A DNA stretch of 64,000 bases from an uncultured Eubacteriales bacterium. Its GTDB lineage: Bacteria > Bacillota > Clostridia > Oscillospirales > Oscillospiraceae. The stretch is taken from assembly GCA_900544975.1 (NCBI GenBank), contig UQXI01000003.1, positions 42,922-106,921 on the forward strand, given 5' to 3'. The translations under genes were made by a program, and so were the position numbers. The notes beneath the pieces are model-generated. The model did no database searches and was not told where the DNA came from. It saw only the letters and a list, made by a program, of their open reading frames with translations. Below, one piece after another: positions 38,501 to 47,300 of the stretch (its first letter is position 1; every line of letters begins with the position of its first letter).

Positions 38501-39087
38501 GTACCGTGAAGAAATTTACATTGTCTGACTGCCCCTCCCAGGCCTTCCGCGATCTGGATATCTCCTGCTGGTATCACGAGTACACGGATTATGTTCTGAA
38601 TGCCGGCCTCATGAAGGGGATGGGCAACGGCCTGTTCGCTCCCAATGGCACGCTGACCCGGGGTATGCTGGTGACCACCCTGTACCGGCTGGCAGACGAG
38701 CCCCAAGTAGCAGAGCAATCCACCTTCACAGATGTGGCAGAGGACCGCTACTACTCTGACGCCGTGGCTTGGGCACAGGCCAATGGCATTGCCAAGGGCA
38801 TGACGGATGCTGCGTTCTGCCCGGAAGCGCCTGTCACCCGGGAGCAGGCCGCCACCTTCCTGTATCGGTATGTTACGGAATATCTGAAGGTGGAGCCTAC
38901 ACAGGGCGCTGACCTCTCTGTCTACAAAGACAGCGACAAGATTTCCGGGTTTGCGAAAGACGCCGTTGCCTGGGCTACCGCCGAGGGCCTTTTTGAGGGC
39001 TTCCCCGACAATACCATGCAGCCCCGAGGCACCCTCACCCGCGCCCAGATGGCCAAACTTCTGATGGTTTTGGATCAGAAGTTCTAA
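32587..39087 (+). CDS. SLH protease 1: giant cell-surface subtilisin-like protease
   Basis: 2166 residues. Signal peptide 1-29 (ends APARA). Propeptide about 65-165. S8 peptidase with D206 (AIIDTGLD), H300 (EHGSHVAGIAAAN) and S663 (GTSMSAPQ), interrupted by a PA-like insert (about 510-580). Two calcium-loop repeats of dockerin type start at D836 (DFNGDGKTDADD) and D869 (DLNGDGEVSTYD). Propeller-like segments cover about 1230-1470 and a Big2-like domain about 1470-1555. A cohesin-like beta domain covers about 1871-1965, with three SLH repeats from about 1981 to the end. SLH domains anchor it to the cell-wall polymer. GAAAAGGAGAAC precedes the ATG. The triad is complete, so it should be active. 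It is paired with the regulator at 39341. Confidence 0.9.
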   Translation: MKKMHLPSRMLSLLLAFALLLGFAAPARAADESTGVSFQKVDNSMVSGSLLCEAEESEPNAPEYGDTDMVRVSIFLNKKSTLGMGYSTMDIAQNASAMSYQDSLKTAQQKLTASIERTIGEKLDVRWNLTLAANAISANVEYGQIAEIEKVPGVEKVVLETRYEPQETVSGTPAEPNMTVSTQMTGTNVAWQSGYTGAGTRIAIIDTGLDIQHQSVDSGAFHYALEENAREADTTYADYAASLNLLDSKQIAAVLDKLHVTERGSFTADQLYINEKLPFGFCYVDDDLDVTHEDDTMGEHGSHVAGIAAANRYIPKDGKFVSAAEAVGVVGNAPDAQILVMKVFGGLGGAYDSDYMVAIEDAILLGCDSVNLSLGSANPGMSIYSGSYGDILESMTKSDTVVAISMGNSGAWAESARNATGLPYVDHVSFHTGGSPGSYAAPLTVASVDNDGAVGHVFQIGGRMFSYIETSYYCDELLSLDTSEDKTGTEYDYVLLDAPGAASDYQGIDVTGKIVFVGRGEITFADKANEAHYHGAKALVVYNNEPGSLHMDLSDYYYREPAVSITQEEGQWIKEHSASVQTEAGRTYYTGKFFLDQTVVTTYTGSEYLTMSSFTSWGVPGDLSLKPDITAPGGSIYSINGTHSNGYNLLGGTDQYELMSGTSMSAPQMTGISALVLQSIQDRGISQTGLTDRALAQSLMMSTATPLKDANGNAYSLLQQGAGMVNTAAATSAGSYILVDGQSDGKVKAELGDDPDKTGVYSFSFTLHNLEQEERRFALSAELFTQAVVEGYANHKQSEEEMALFQSTSTTPLMALATWTVDGQLVNSAGDADNWDFNGDGKTDADDAQALLDFVTGARQTIENDSYADLNGDGEVSTYDVHLFLKRLGRDSVTLPAHGSVEISVTLRLTDAQKQELDALYTGGAFIQGMIHVEALGDAEGILGTSHSIPMLAYYGNWTDNSMYDVGNYQEFRSGEENRTPYLGNERSNTFLVVYGHESDTTYYFGGNPMVADKTYMPERNAVNSERGDRISQVSLSTIRNAAASRFLVMQNGQTVYEAPLGGVGCAYYHVNAGSWQSTVTNVGINWAPTEFAQGDCLELGLDLAPELYVHDGAVDWEALGQGAKLRVPVCIDDTDPVLEGVYLDLVNNTLVVSASDNQYVASAVLYNNAGTVVLAYTGAVQDAAPGETHDYVLNLDGVNGKKFFLQVTDYAMNTVTYQIELQIGEELPLPEMMIFALDQSAWVIDDFLSTGSDYDPSVARVIAEVPHSIVAASIVNHLVYASTDQAQLFVAPEDDLVEMEYVSQLPAVVVDMAYNPTTGKLYGVTVDNDLIEIDPILGETTAIGCVGVPTNTLAVDPDGNFYCSLIDTGNVFTFTLDSYSSPTFLHHTNLSNKPANGEITQSMEWNPNNGKLYWYGSYEFTYMTYPAGYGYLFEIDTEACDSVRIDQARTRIGALIITEQSQSGNIVPTDQVTDVQVSRNAVTIHRGLSLDLDASVRPWFTTDRTVTWSSSDEQVAVVDENGMVTAVDTGTCHILATSNLDPSKVGTCTVTVDTVDLKLEGVLKDTDGTTKLFSWDLAESKTWKTELKLDTAINSVTYDGKNTLFLNDAVSDAGKIYEIDKTTGEIRNTYENSAEVPLWDMLYSKDSSTAEEPKIGAIWDWIFMTPVDPSVLGINFFNLRDATAPLFGVTTLGYEEIRDAYDEQQLAEHFVMIDGDKDIVEMWCYESEGTLRAIARYTPSDLDITFKIYETENKRSSLVCDEAGNLYLSFFNGTSNDIYSLTYDAEKNIYQSELLTCMGDGIWPAALYRVETGAAGRNGDTVTPQSEGAVTLTAETASLEELVASMEAGETAAPTGSLNSLGAASLPVTVQGAKTDIDCEGKTATVTITADEATTNGLTTLTYDPSELTLIQTKGKAQYNSFSSADGKLTFGYAYETDAPAGAELATLTFQVKSRGEVTVTTEEDGEKRPGTVKKFTLSDCPSQAFRDLDISCWYHEYTDYVLNAGLMKGMGNGLFAPNGTLTRGMLVTTLYRLADEPQVAEQSTFTDVAEDRYYSDAVAWAQANGIAKGMTDAAFCPEAPVTREQAATFLYRYVTEYLKVEPTQGADLSVYKDSDKISGFAKDAVAWATAEGLFEGFPDNTMQPRGTLTRAQMAKLLMVLDQKF

Positions 39088-39121
39088 GTCGGCTGTTTTC
39101 TCATCTTCCTTTCTGAAGGGA

Positions 39122-39154
39122 CTGCCTCAACATGCAGAAAGCAGATTGAGGCAG
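39122..39154 (+). terminator. Possible terminator after SLH protease 1
   Basis: CTGCCTCAA (39122-39130) pairs with TTGAGGCAG (39146-39154); an overlapping GCAGAAAG/CTTTCTGC pairing is an alternative. No T-run, so efficiency is uncertain. Confidence 0.4.
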
Positions 39155-39280
39155 ATCCTTTCTGCTTAGGATTTCAAAATCTGCGGATCAATCGGCGCGT
39201 CTGGAAAGGTGCGCCCTACCCCAGATCCGAAGATTTCCTGATGTTTGAGAATCGGCTGAGTGCCAAGACAGGTGCTGCCC

Positions 39281-39309
39281 TTGAAGAATCTTTCAATCTG
39301 TGATATAAA
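39281..39309 (+). promoter_or_regulatory. Promoter of regulator gene 1
   Basis: TTGAAG (39281-39286), 17-base spacer, TATAAA (39304-39309), about 30 bases before the GTG start. Confidence 0.6.
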
Positions 39310-39340
39310 ATAGGAAAATACGAGATAAGGGGGCAGAAAC

Positions 39341-40423
39341 GTGGAGGTGTTTGTGACAGCGCAGCCGCATATGCTTTATGAGACGGTGGAGCTGCTGTAT
39401 GCCTATGTCAATGGAATCCCTGCGCGAATGCTGACGCAAAGTGGTCCCTATTGCCTGCCTGTGGATGCAGTTCAGAATATGCTGGAGGTTGCTTGTGCGG
39501 ACGTGCCCCGCGACGACCCGGCAGTACAGTATTATTTTGGAAAGTATCTGCTGTCCCAGGAGCCGGAGCGGGCTACCTGCATTGCCCGGAATTTGACCTA
39601 CAATGTGATGGAAGTTTCCACAGGCACCATAGCTGGGGACTGCGAACAGCTCCGCCGCTCCAGGCAGAAACAGCTTTGCAATCAGGAACGGTGTACGGCC
39701 ATTGACGAATACCGGCTTTTGTATATGGAGAAAGGCGATGGCGGATTTGTGCCTTTGGCCCAGGACATTGCCAAACTGGGCCTGGGGGCGGAATACAGCC
39801 AAATGCTTTTGGAACAATTTTCCGGCTTTGACGGAGCGATTGCCCGTCTGGAGGCGATGCTGATGCCGGTGTCTGGCAAGCTGGAGCCCCTGCTGCAGCC
39901 TTGGGTAGAGCAGGCGCAGCCCCTGGCAGCGGTCTGGCAAGACTATTACCAGCAGCCGGATTTTGCGGAAAAATGGAGAAAGCGAGTGCGCTGCAGCGAG
40001 GAGGAAAGACCCTTGGAGGCCATCCGCGTTCAGCTCCGGTACCTGCATCCCAAAGCGGGTCCCGGATCCCTGAGCGCAGGGGAGCAAACTGCGTTCCTTC
40101 ACACCGGTGTCGCTGTGCCTGTGGAGCGGCAGGAGACAGAAAGTTTTGAGAGCTGGGAGTTTCAGGCCCTGCGGCTGCTGGGAAGTGAATCGCGGATGCG
40201 AATGCTCCGGGCCATGTTGGACAAGCCTATGTCTGCCCGGGGGTTGGTTCAAATGCTTGATTTGCATCTAGGCGTTGTGGGCAGGGACATCGGCAATTTA
40301 TTCAATGCCAAGCTTCTGACTGTCGAAGTGGTTAATGGCCGCGGCCGCTACCGTACCAATAAAGAGTCTCTGGCCATCTTGGCAAAGCATCTGAACCAGC
40401 TGGAAAAATTTGAACTGTTTTGA
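39341..40423 (+). CDS. ArsR-like winged-helix regulator paired with SLH protease 1
   Basis: 360 residues. The C-terminal 85 residues hold an ArsR-like winged helix (ALRLLGSESRMRMLRAML, then ARGLVQMLDLHLGVVGRDI and a wing ending YRTN). The N-terminal 270 residues are alpha-helical and match the sister regulator at 48274 in layout, starting with a sequence like PHMLYETVELLYAYVNGIP; I know no name for this domain. GTG start with AAGGGGG seven bases upstream. It has its own promoter, so it is not simply cotranscribed with the protease. A role in controlling the protease is inference from the repeated pairing. Confidence 0.7.
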   Translation: MEVFVTAQPHMLYETVELLYAYVNGIPARMLTQSGPYCLPVDAVQNMLEVACADVPRDDPAVQYYFGKYLLSQEPERATCIARNLTYNVMEVSTGTIAGDCEQLRRSRQKQLCNQERCTAIDEYRLLYMEKGDGGFVPLAQDIAKLGLGAEYSQMLLEQFSGFDGAIARLEAMLMPVSGKLEPLLQPWVEQAQPLAAVWQDYYQQPDFAEKWRKRVRCSEEERPLEAIRVQLRYLHPKAGPGSLSAGEQTAFLHTGVAVPVERQETESFESWEFQALRLLGSESRMRMLRAMLDKPMSARGLVQMLDLHLGVVGRDIGNLFNAKLLTVEVVNGRGRYRTNKESLAILAKHLNQLEKFELF

Positions 40424-40485
40424 AGGGGGCGTGTTGAAAAACCGCCAAGATACTGTGTTAGCATAAGGAGAAATCAAAAGGAATC

Positions 40486-40525
40486 AATCGGTCAGCCCAC
40501 AAAAAAGGGGCTGGCCGATTTGTCT
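40486..40525 (+). terminator. Terminator hairpin, target site of intron remnant B
   Basis: Arms 40486-40498 and 40508-40520 (13 bp, one G-T wobble) with a short T-rich tail. The intron 5' end GTGCGCC follows at 40527. Confidence 0.75.
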
Positions 40526-40526
40526 T

Positions 40527-41059
40527 GTGCGCCCGGTGAGCGCACGTTCTAACGGGTGAAAGACCTGAAACCGCCCGGCAGAGGGAAGGGTTGGCCAAAG
40601 GCAAGGAAGTCCATCGTGAGGTGGAATCTGAAGAAAGCCGGAATTTGGGAGTTGAAAGGTCTCCCAATGGGCAAAGCTCTGGCCTGACGAACAGAAATCG
40701 CATATAAGGCCGCAGAGCAAGGGTAAGACTGCAAATCAAGTTAAAGCCCAATCACTGCACGGATTGCTTGGGGAAATGCGGCGGGTAAAGAGGGAAAGAA
40801 CGTGTGAATACCCGGGGAGGTCTTACAGGCGCATAAAGTAGACGTATTCGAAAAAACGCATAGCAACAACGAACTGTGAGAAATCAGCAAAGGCCATAGT
40901 ACCGGGAAAAAACCGGGATGGGCCGAACAGTTGTAAGCCCAAAGTAAACGAAAGAAGGAGGTCAATACGGTGAAAGCAGAATACCAGGGGAACCAGGGCT
41001 GCCTGCAGAGAGATAGTGCGGAACACGAAGGGTATGCTGGCAGCTCAAATGCTCCTTGA
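40527..41059 (+). mobile_element. Group II (IIC-like) intron remnant B
   Basis: It starts GTGCGCCCGGTGAGCGCACG and carries about 430 bases of ribozyme domain I-III style sequence. An AAGGAGG and GTG (40970) follow, beginning a short intron-ORF N-terminus that stops at 41057-41059. The first 125 bases align with remnant A. The reverse transcriptase, domain V and 3' splice site are missing. Insertion is directly 3' of a terminator hairpin, as for group IIC introns. It sits just upstream of the SLH protease 2 promoter. Confidence 0.75.
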
Positions 41060-41241
41060 TTACATCTCAGTAGGCAGGACGTAAGCTGTTAAGGGCGGCA
41101 AAGCCAGATGGCCGATTCAGCCTTGGGCAGCATAAAGCTGGGTACAAGCTGTCTCCAGCCAAAAGCCATTCCGGGCTCACAGCCTTTGTTTTCTCCGAAT
41201 CCTGTCGCCCGGGAGGTTAATAAAAAAATGCAATGAAAGTA
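41060..41241. other. Unassigned DNA between intron remnant B and the promoter
   Basis: No gene or clear structure seen. It may be further eroded intron sequence. Confidence 0.45.
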
Positions 41242-41270
41242 TTGCAAAAATGAAGCGGCCGTGTTACAAT
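41242..41270 (+). promoter_or_regulatory. Promoter of SLH protease 2
   Basis: TTGCAA (41242-41247), 17-base spacer, TACAAT (41265-41270). Same -35 and similar spacer start (AAATGAA) as the promoter at 32320. Confidence 0.75.
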
Positions 41271-41280
41271 CTAACTATCC

Positions 41281-41375
41281 CAAGAGCAATGGGAACGGAG
41301 ACCGCTTTATATCGGTAAAGGCTGAGACACATCTCCCGTTTGAGTATCTTGCGCGGTACACCGCGTGGATATAAA
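41281..41375 (+). promoter_or_regulatory. Structured 5' leader element of SLH protease 2 (copy B)
   Basis: CAAGAGCAATGGGAAC (41281-41296) corresponds to the split block in copy A. AACGGAGA (41294-41301) pairs with TCTCCCGTT (41332-41340, one bulged C). CGCGG-TACA-CCGCG (41352-41365) is followed by GTGGATATAAA (41365-41375). Both stems are kept relative to copy A although bases differ. The element is shorter than in copy A because the middle is trimmed. Confidence 0.55.
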
Positions 41376-41398
41376 AATAAGATAAAGGAGCAAATGAC

Positions 41399-44300
41399 AT
41401 GAAGAAGACGCATCTGCCTACCCGCCTGTTGGCCATGGTATTGGCCTTCGCGCTGCTGTTCGGCTTCGCAGTCCCCGTGGGCGCGACCGGCACAGGCGAA
41501 GCGGAAATTACCTTCCGCCAGGTTGACAACAGCGCTGTCTCCGTAGATTCCAAAACGGAGCTGCCTGTGGAATCCCCGTCCCAGCCGGACTACGCCGATA
41601 CCGACGTGGTTCGTGTTTCCATTTTCCTGGAGAAGGATTCCACCGTTCAGGCGGGCTACTCCACCAGGGATATCGCCCAAAACAGCGCCGCCATGCTTTA
41701 CCGGGCCGGTCTTCAGGTATCCCAGTGCGCCATGACCGCCTCCATTGAGCGGGCCACCGGCGAGAAGCTGGATGTGGTCTGGAACATGACCTTGGCGGCC
41801 AACGCCATCTCCGCCAATGTGGAGTACGGTCAGATCGCCGCCATTGAGAAGCTCCCCGGTGTGGCGGAGGTTGTGCTGGAAACCCGGTACGAGCCTCAGG
41901 AGACCGTCACCGACGCCACCAGCAAGCCCAACATGGTGATTTCCACCCAGATGACCGGCACCAACGTGGCTTGGCAGTCCGGCTACACCGGCGCGGGAAT
42001 GCGGGTGGCCATCATTGACACCGGTCTGGATACCGACCATCAGTCCGTGGCGCCCGGCGCGCTGGAAGCCGCGCTGCGGGAGAACGCCGCCGAGGCGGAC
42101 GTGGACTACGAGGAATACCTGAAGGGCCTCGACCTCCTGGATGCGGAGGAGATTGCCCGGGTGCTGCCCCAGTTGAACGCCGCCAAACAGTATGCGGGGC
42201 TCACCGCCGAGGATCTGTACATCAGCCTGAAGGCGCCCTTCGGCTTCAACTATGTGGATAGCACGCTGGACGTGACCCATGACAACGACGACGCCTCGGA
42301 GCACGGCTCCCATGTGGCAGGCATCGCCGTGGCCAACCGTCTGGTGGAGAAGGACGGAGCCTACGTCTCCGCCGCTGACGCCGTGGGTATGGTGGGCAAC
42401 GCCCCCGACGCCCAGATCATCGTTATGAAGGTGTTCGGACAGAACGGCGGCGCTTACGATTCCGACTATATGGCTGCTCTGGAGGACGCCATTTTGCTGG
42501 GCTGCGATTCCGTGAATATGTCCCTGGGCTCTACCCTGGCCGGTGAATCCAGAAGCGAGACCTATGCCGAGCTGCTGGATTCTCTCACGAAGACAGACAC
42601 TGTCCTGGTCACGTCCATGGGCAACAACGGCTATTGGGCGCAGTACGCCGACCCCAAGGAACACCTGTTTGTGGAGGACGTGAACTTCCACACCGGCGGT
42701 TCTCCCGGTTCCTACACCAATACCCTCACGGTGGCCTCCGTGGACAACGACGGCTTGGTGGGCAACACCTTTGCCGTAGCCGGAAAAGACTTCGTTTATA
42801 TGGAGACCCTGTACAGAAACACACCGTTCCTTACATTGAATACCAACGGCGAGGCCGGTACGACCTATGATTATGTCATGATCGACGGCTACGGCACCGA
42901 GGAAGACTTCGCGAGTGTGGACGTTGCCGGTAAGATCGCGCTGGTTCGCCGGGGCGAGATTGAATTCACCCAGAAGCTCTACAACGGAGATAGCGCCGGC
43001 GCCATTGCCACCGTCGTTTACAACAATCAGCCCGGCCTCTTCTACATGGATCTGACCTACTACTGGGGCTCCACACCCTGCGTCTCTATCACCAGTGAGG
43101 CCAGCGATTTCATCCAGGAGAACTCCACGAAGCAAACCGCAGAAAACGGCACGGTGTACTACACTGGCAAGCTCACCGTCACCAAGCGGGTTTCCTCCAT
43201 TTACAGCGATTCCGATTGCCTGAGCATGAGCAGCTTCAGCTCCTGGGGCGTGCCCGGCGACCTGAGCCTGAAGCCGGAAATCGCCGCCCCCGGCGGCAGC
43301 GTCTATTCCATCAACGGCGCTGTGCAGGAGACCGACGAGTACGAGCTGATGAGCGGTACTTCCATGGCCGCGCCCCAGATCGCCGGTATTTCCGCGCTGG
43401 TATTGCAGCACATTCAGACCAAGGGCCTGTCTCAGGAGGGACTCACCGACCGGGCTTTGGCTCAGAGCGTCATGATGTCCACGGCCACGCCGCTCAAGGA
43501 CGAGGACGGCCAGTACTACCCTGTGATGCAGCAGGGCGCGGGCCTGGTGGACACCGCCGCCGCCACCGGTTTCGACTCCTATGTTCTGGTGGATGGTTAT
43601 GCTGACGGCAAAGTGAAGACAGAGCTGAAAGACGATCCTACCCGGAAGGGTGTATACAGCTTCAGCTTTGACATCCACAATATTTCCGATACACAGAAGA
43701 TTTATGCCCTGTCTGCGGACGTGTTCACTCAGAACTTCTTTGAGGATTACTCCAACTACAATAACAACGACGAGCAGACGGCGCTTTACACGGATACCCA
43801 GACCACGCCCTTGGACGCCAATGTCCTGTGGACGGTGGACGGCCGTGTGGTGAGCGCCAAGGGCGAACTGGCGCAGTGCGACTTCGACGGCGACGGCGAC
43901 GTGGACGCGGACGACGGCCAAGCCCTGCTGGACTACGTCACCGGCGCGCGGGATGCCATCCAGGCTCTGAACCGTGCCGACATGGACGGCGACGGCGACG
44001 TGGATACTTACGACGTACACCTGTTCCTGAACAAGCTGGACAATGAGACCGTCACCGTACCCGCCGGCGGCAGCGTGAAGATCGCCGTGACCATCCGTCT
44101 CACCGAGGAAGCCAAGGCCCATCTGGACGAGTACTTCGTGAACGGCGCGTATGTGCAGGCCTATGTGTTCGCCAACGCAGTGGGCGATGAGGAGGGCTTG
44201 CTGGGCACCAGCCACTCCATCCCCATGCTGGCCTTCTACGGCAACTGGTCTGACGGTTCCATGCTGGATCTGGGCTGCTTCCAGACCTTCCAGACCGGTG

Positions 44301-47300
44301 AGGAGTACCGTGTACCGTACCTTTACAACAAAGATACCAACACCTTTGCCATTACTTACGCCGATGAACCCAATGAGCTGTATGTGTTCGGCGGAAACCC
44401 CGTAACCATTGACCAGCGCTATATGCCCGAGCGTAACGCCATTAACAGCGAGAACGGCGACCGGATTTCCAAGCTGAAAATCGCCGTAATCCGGAACGCG
44501 GCGGATTCCCGCTTTACCGTGACCAACACCCAGACCGGTGAGGTGCTGCAGGACGTTTCCGGCGGCGAGTTCCCCGCTGCGGCGATGCACACCATGGGCT
44601 ACGGCCCCACCAGCTATCTCCTGAATGTGGACTGGAGCCCCAAGGGCCTTTCCGAGGGGGATGAATTGGAGCTTTGCCTCACCCTGGCACCGGACTACTA
44701 TGTGAATGACGACGGTTCCGTCCGCTGGGACGAGCTGGGCCGGGGCACCACGCTGAAGACCCCCGTCACCATTGACAACACCGCGCCCGTCCTGAACGGC
44801 GTTTCCCTGGATGTGCTGACCGAAACCCTGAACATCACCGCCACGGACAACCGGCATGTGGCCGCCGTGACGCTGCTCAATGGCAACGGCTCCAAGACGC
44901 TGGCCAGCACAGGCAGCGATCCAGACGCCGGGGCCGGTGAGGCCTGCGTCTACAGCATGGATGTCAGCCAGGTGGACGGACAGGAATTCCTGATTCAGGT
45001 GACGGACTACGCCATGAATACCGCCACCTACGCCATTGAGGTGAATCTGGGCGAGCTGGCGGTGCCGGATCGGATTGCCTTCAATATGTCGTCCGGCTAC
45101 TGGGCTGGCTTTGACCGGAATCCCACTTGGCCGCTGCCCAACTGGATGCCTGCGGACAAGGCATTCTGCGCCGCCACGATTCTGGATCACATGATTCTGG
45201 CCGCCACGGAAAAGGGCGAGTTCTATGTGATGCCGGAAAATGACCCCTCCAATATGACCCTGGTGGCCAATCTGGGCGTGGTTCTCACGGATATGGCCTA
45301 TAACCCCGCCGACGGTCAGGTTTACGGCGTTGCCGACGGCGTCCTGGTGACGGTGAATCCCCTCACCGGCGCCGTTGCGGAGGTGGGCAAAATCGGCATC
45401 CCCACCAACACCCTGGCCTGCGATGAAAACGGCACCTTCTACTGCCATATGCTGACCGACGGCGCGGTGAAGCTCACCGACGTGTACGCCTTCACCCTGG
45501 AGACCATCGATGCCCCGGAGCTGGTTCTCACAGTGGAACTGTTTACCAATGAGTATACCCAGGCGCTGGAAATTGACCCCAACACCGGACTGCTCTGCTG
45601 GGTCAGTTACTACGAGAGTTCCTACGGCTCTATCTCCTATGCCCTCTCTTATTATCTGGAAATCAACCTGGAAGACGGCACGGTGACGCAGTCCAGCATG
45701 CTGTTCAATCACATTTCCTGCCTGGCCATTCCTGTGAAGAACGGCGGAGACAATTGGGGAACCACCGATGAGGTTTCCGGCATCCAGATTTCCCGGGATG
45801 CCATGACCATCCTTAAGGGTACTGAGGAAGCGCTTTCCGCGCTGGTTCTGCCCTGGACGGTCAGCGACCGCTCCATCATCTGGACAAGCTCCGATCCCAC
45901 CGTGGCCACCGTTGACGCAAGCGGCGTTGTCACCGGCGTGAATGTGGGTACATGTGTCGTTACCGCTGCCTCTGCGCTGAATCCCAGCGTCACCGCATCC
46001 TGCGATGTGACAGTGGAAACCGCCAGAGTCACGCTGGAAGGCGTACTCATGGACAGCGAGAGCAACCCCATGTTCTTTACCTGGAATCTGGAAACCGACG
46101 ATACCTGGACGGCCGGCGTGTCTCTGGACACCACCCTGACCTCCGCGACCCTGGACACGGCCAAGGGCGACCTGTACGTCATGGATGCCGTGAAGGATTC
46201 CTGGAATATGCATAAAGTGGACAGGGCCATAGGCAAAACCGTGGAAAACTCCGGCCCCAACGCCGCCGAGATTTCCCTGTGGGATATGGCCTACAGCGAC
46301 TATTACTCCTCCGGTGAGGCCGTGCGGATCAACGGCATTCACGGCGAGTATCTCCTGCCCGCAAAAGATCCCATGAAGCTGGATTTCATGGCCTTCGACC
46401 TGTTCAACATTCTGTCTTCCTTTGGCGCCCAAAGCCTGACCGCCGTCACCTCCCTGGGCTATGAGCAGCATTGGGACGAGGACAGCGGTGTGATGCGGGA
46501 TACCGAGCATCTCATTCTCATGGACAACACCGGAAGCATCTGGAACTTCTGGCTGTATAGCACCGACGACGGCGGCATGAGCGGTATGTTGAACGGCTAC
46601 GCCAGCACGCTGACCGGATTGGCGTTCCCCGGAGATAAGAGCGGTGACATGGACTGCTCCCTGATTGCCGGTGAGGACGGCTACCTGTACTTCTCCTACT
46701 TTAACGGCGCCACCAACCAGTTGTACCGCCTGGGCTTCGATGAAGCAAATGAGATTTATAAGGCCGACCTTCTGGGCGACTTCGGCGAGGGCGTGTGGCC
46801 CGCCGCCATTTACGCGGCCAGTAGCAACGAGGCTGAGTCTCAGACCGCCGCGGTTCCCACCGGCAACGAGATCCATGTGGAAGCCGTGCCCCTCACCGCT
46901 GAGGCATTCGCTGCTTCCGCCCAGGAAGAAACCCGCCCCGGCGGTACCCTGAACGGGTTCACCGGCGAGACCGTCCGGCCGCAGTCCGTGGAACACAAGG
47001 CCGACTGCAAGGATAAGACCGTTACCCTCACCCTCACCGCCGACGGCGAGACCACCAACGGCCTTTACACCGTATCCTACGACGCCTCCAAGCTGACCCT
47101 CCTGGACAAGTCCGGCAAGACGGAATTGGCCAGCTTTGCTGAGGAAGACGGCAAGCTCATCTTCGGCTACGCCGGTAAGGAGACCATGCCCGCCGGTACG
47201 GTTCTGGCGACCCTGACCTTCGAGGCTCAGGCTGACACGGAGGCTGTCTTCACCGTCACCCTGGTGGAGGAAAACGACCGGCATCCCGGCACCGCTGAGG

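Noticed and set aside
36550..38718. 722-codon antisense frame inside SLH protease 1
   Set aside because: Same reason: antisense shadow of a long GC-rich gene, no start signal or known domain.
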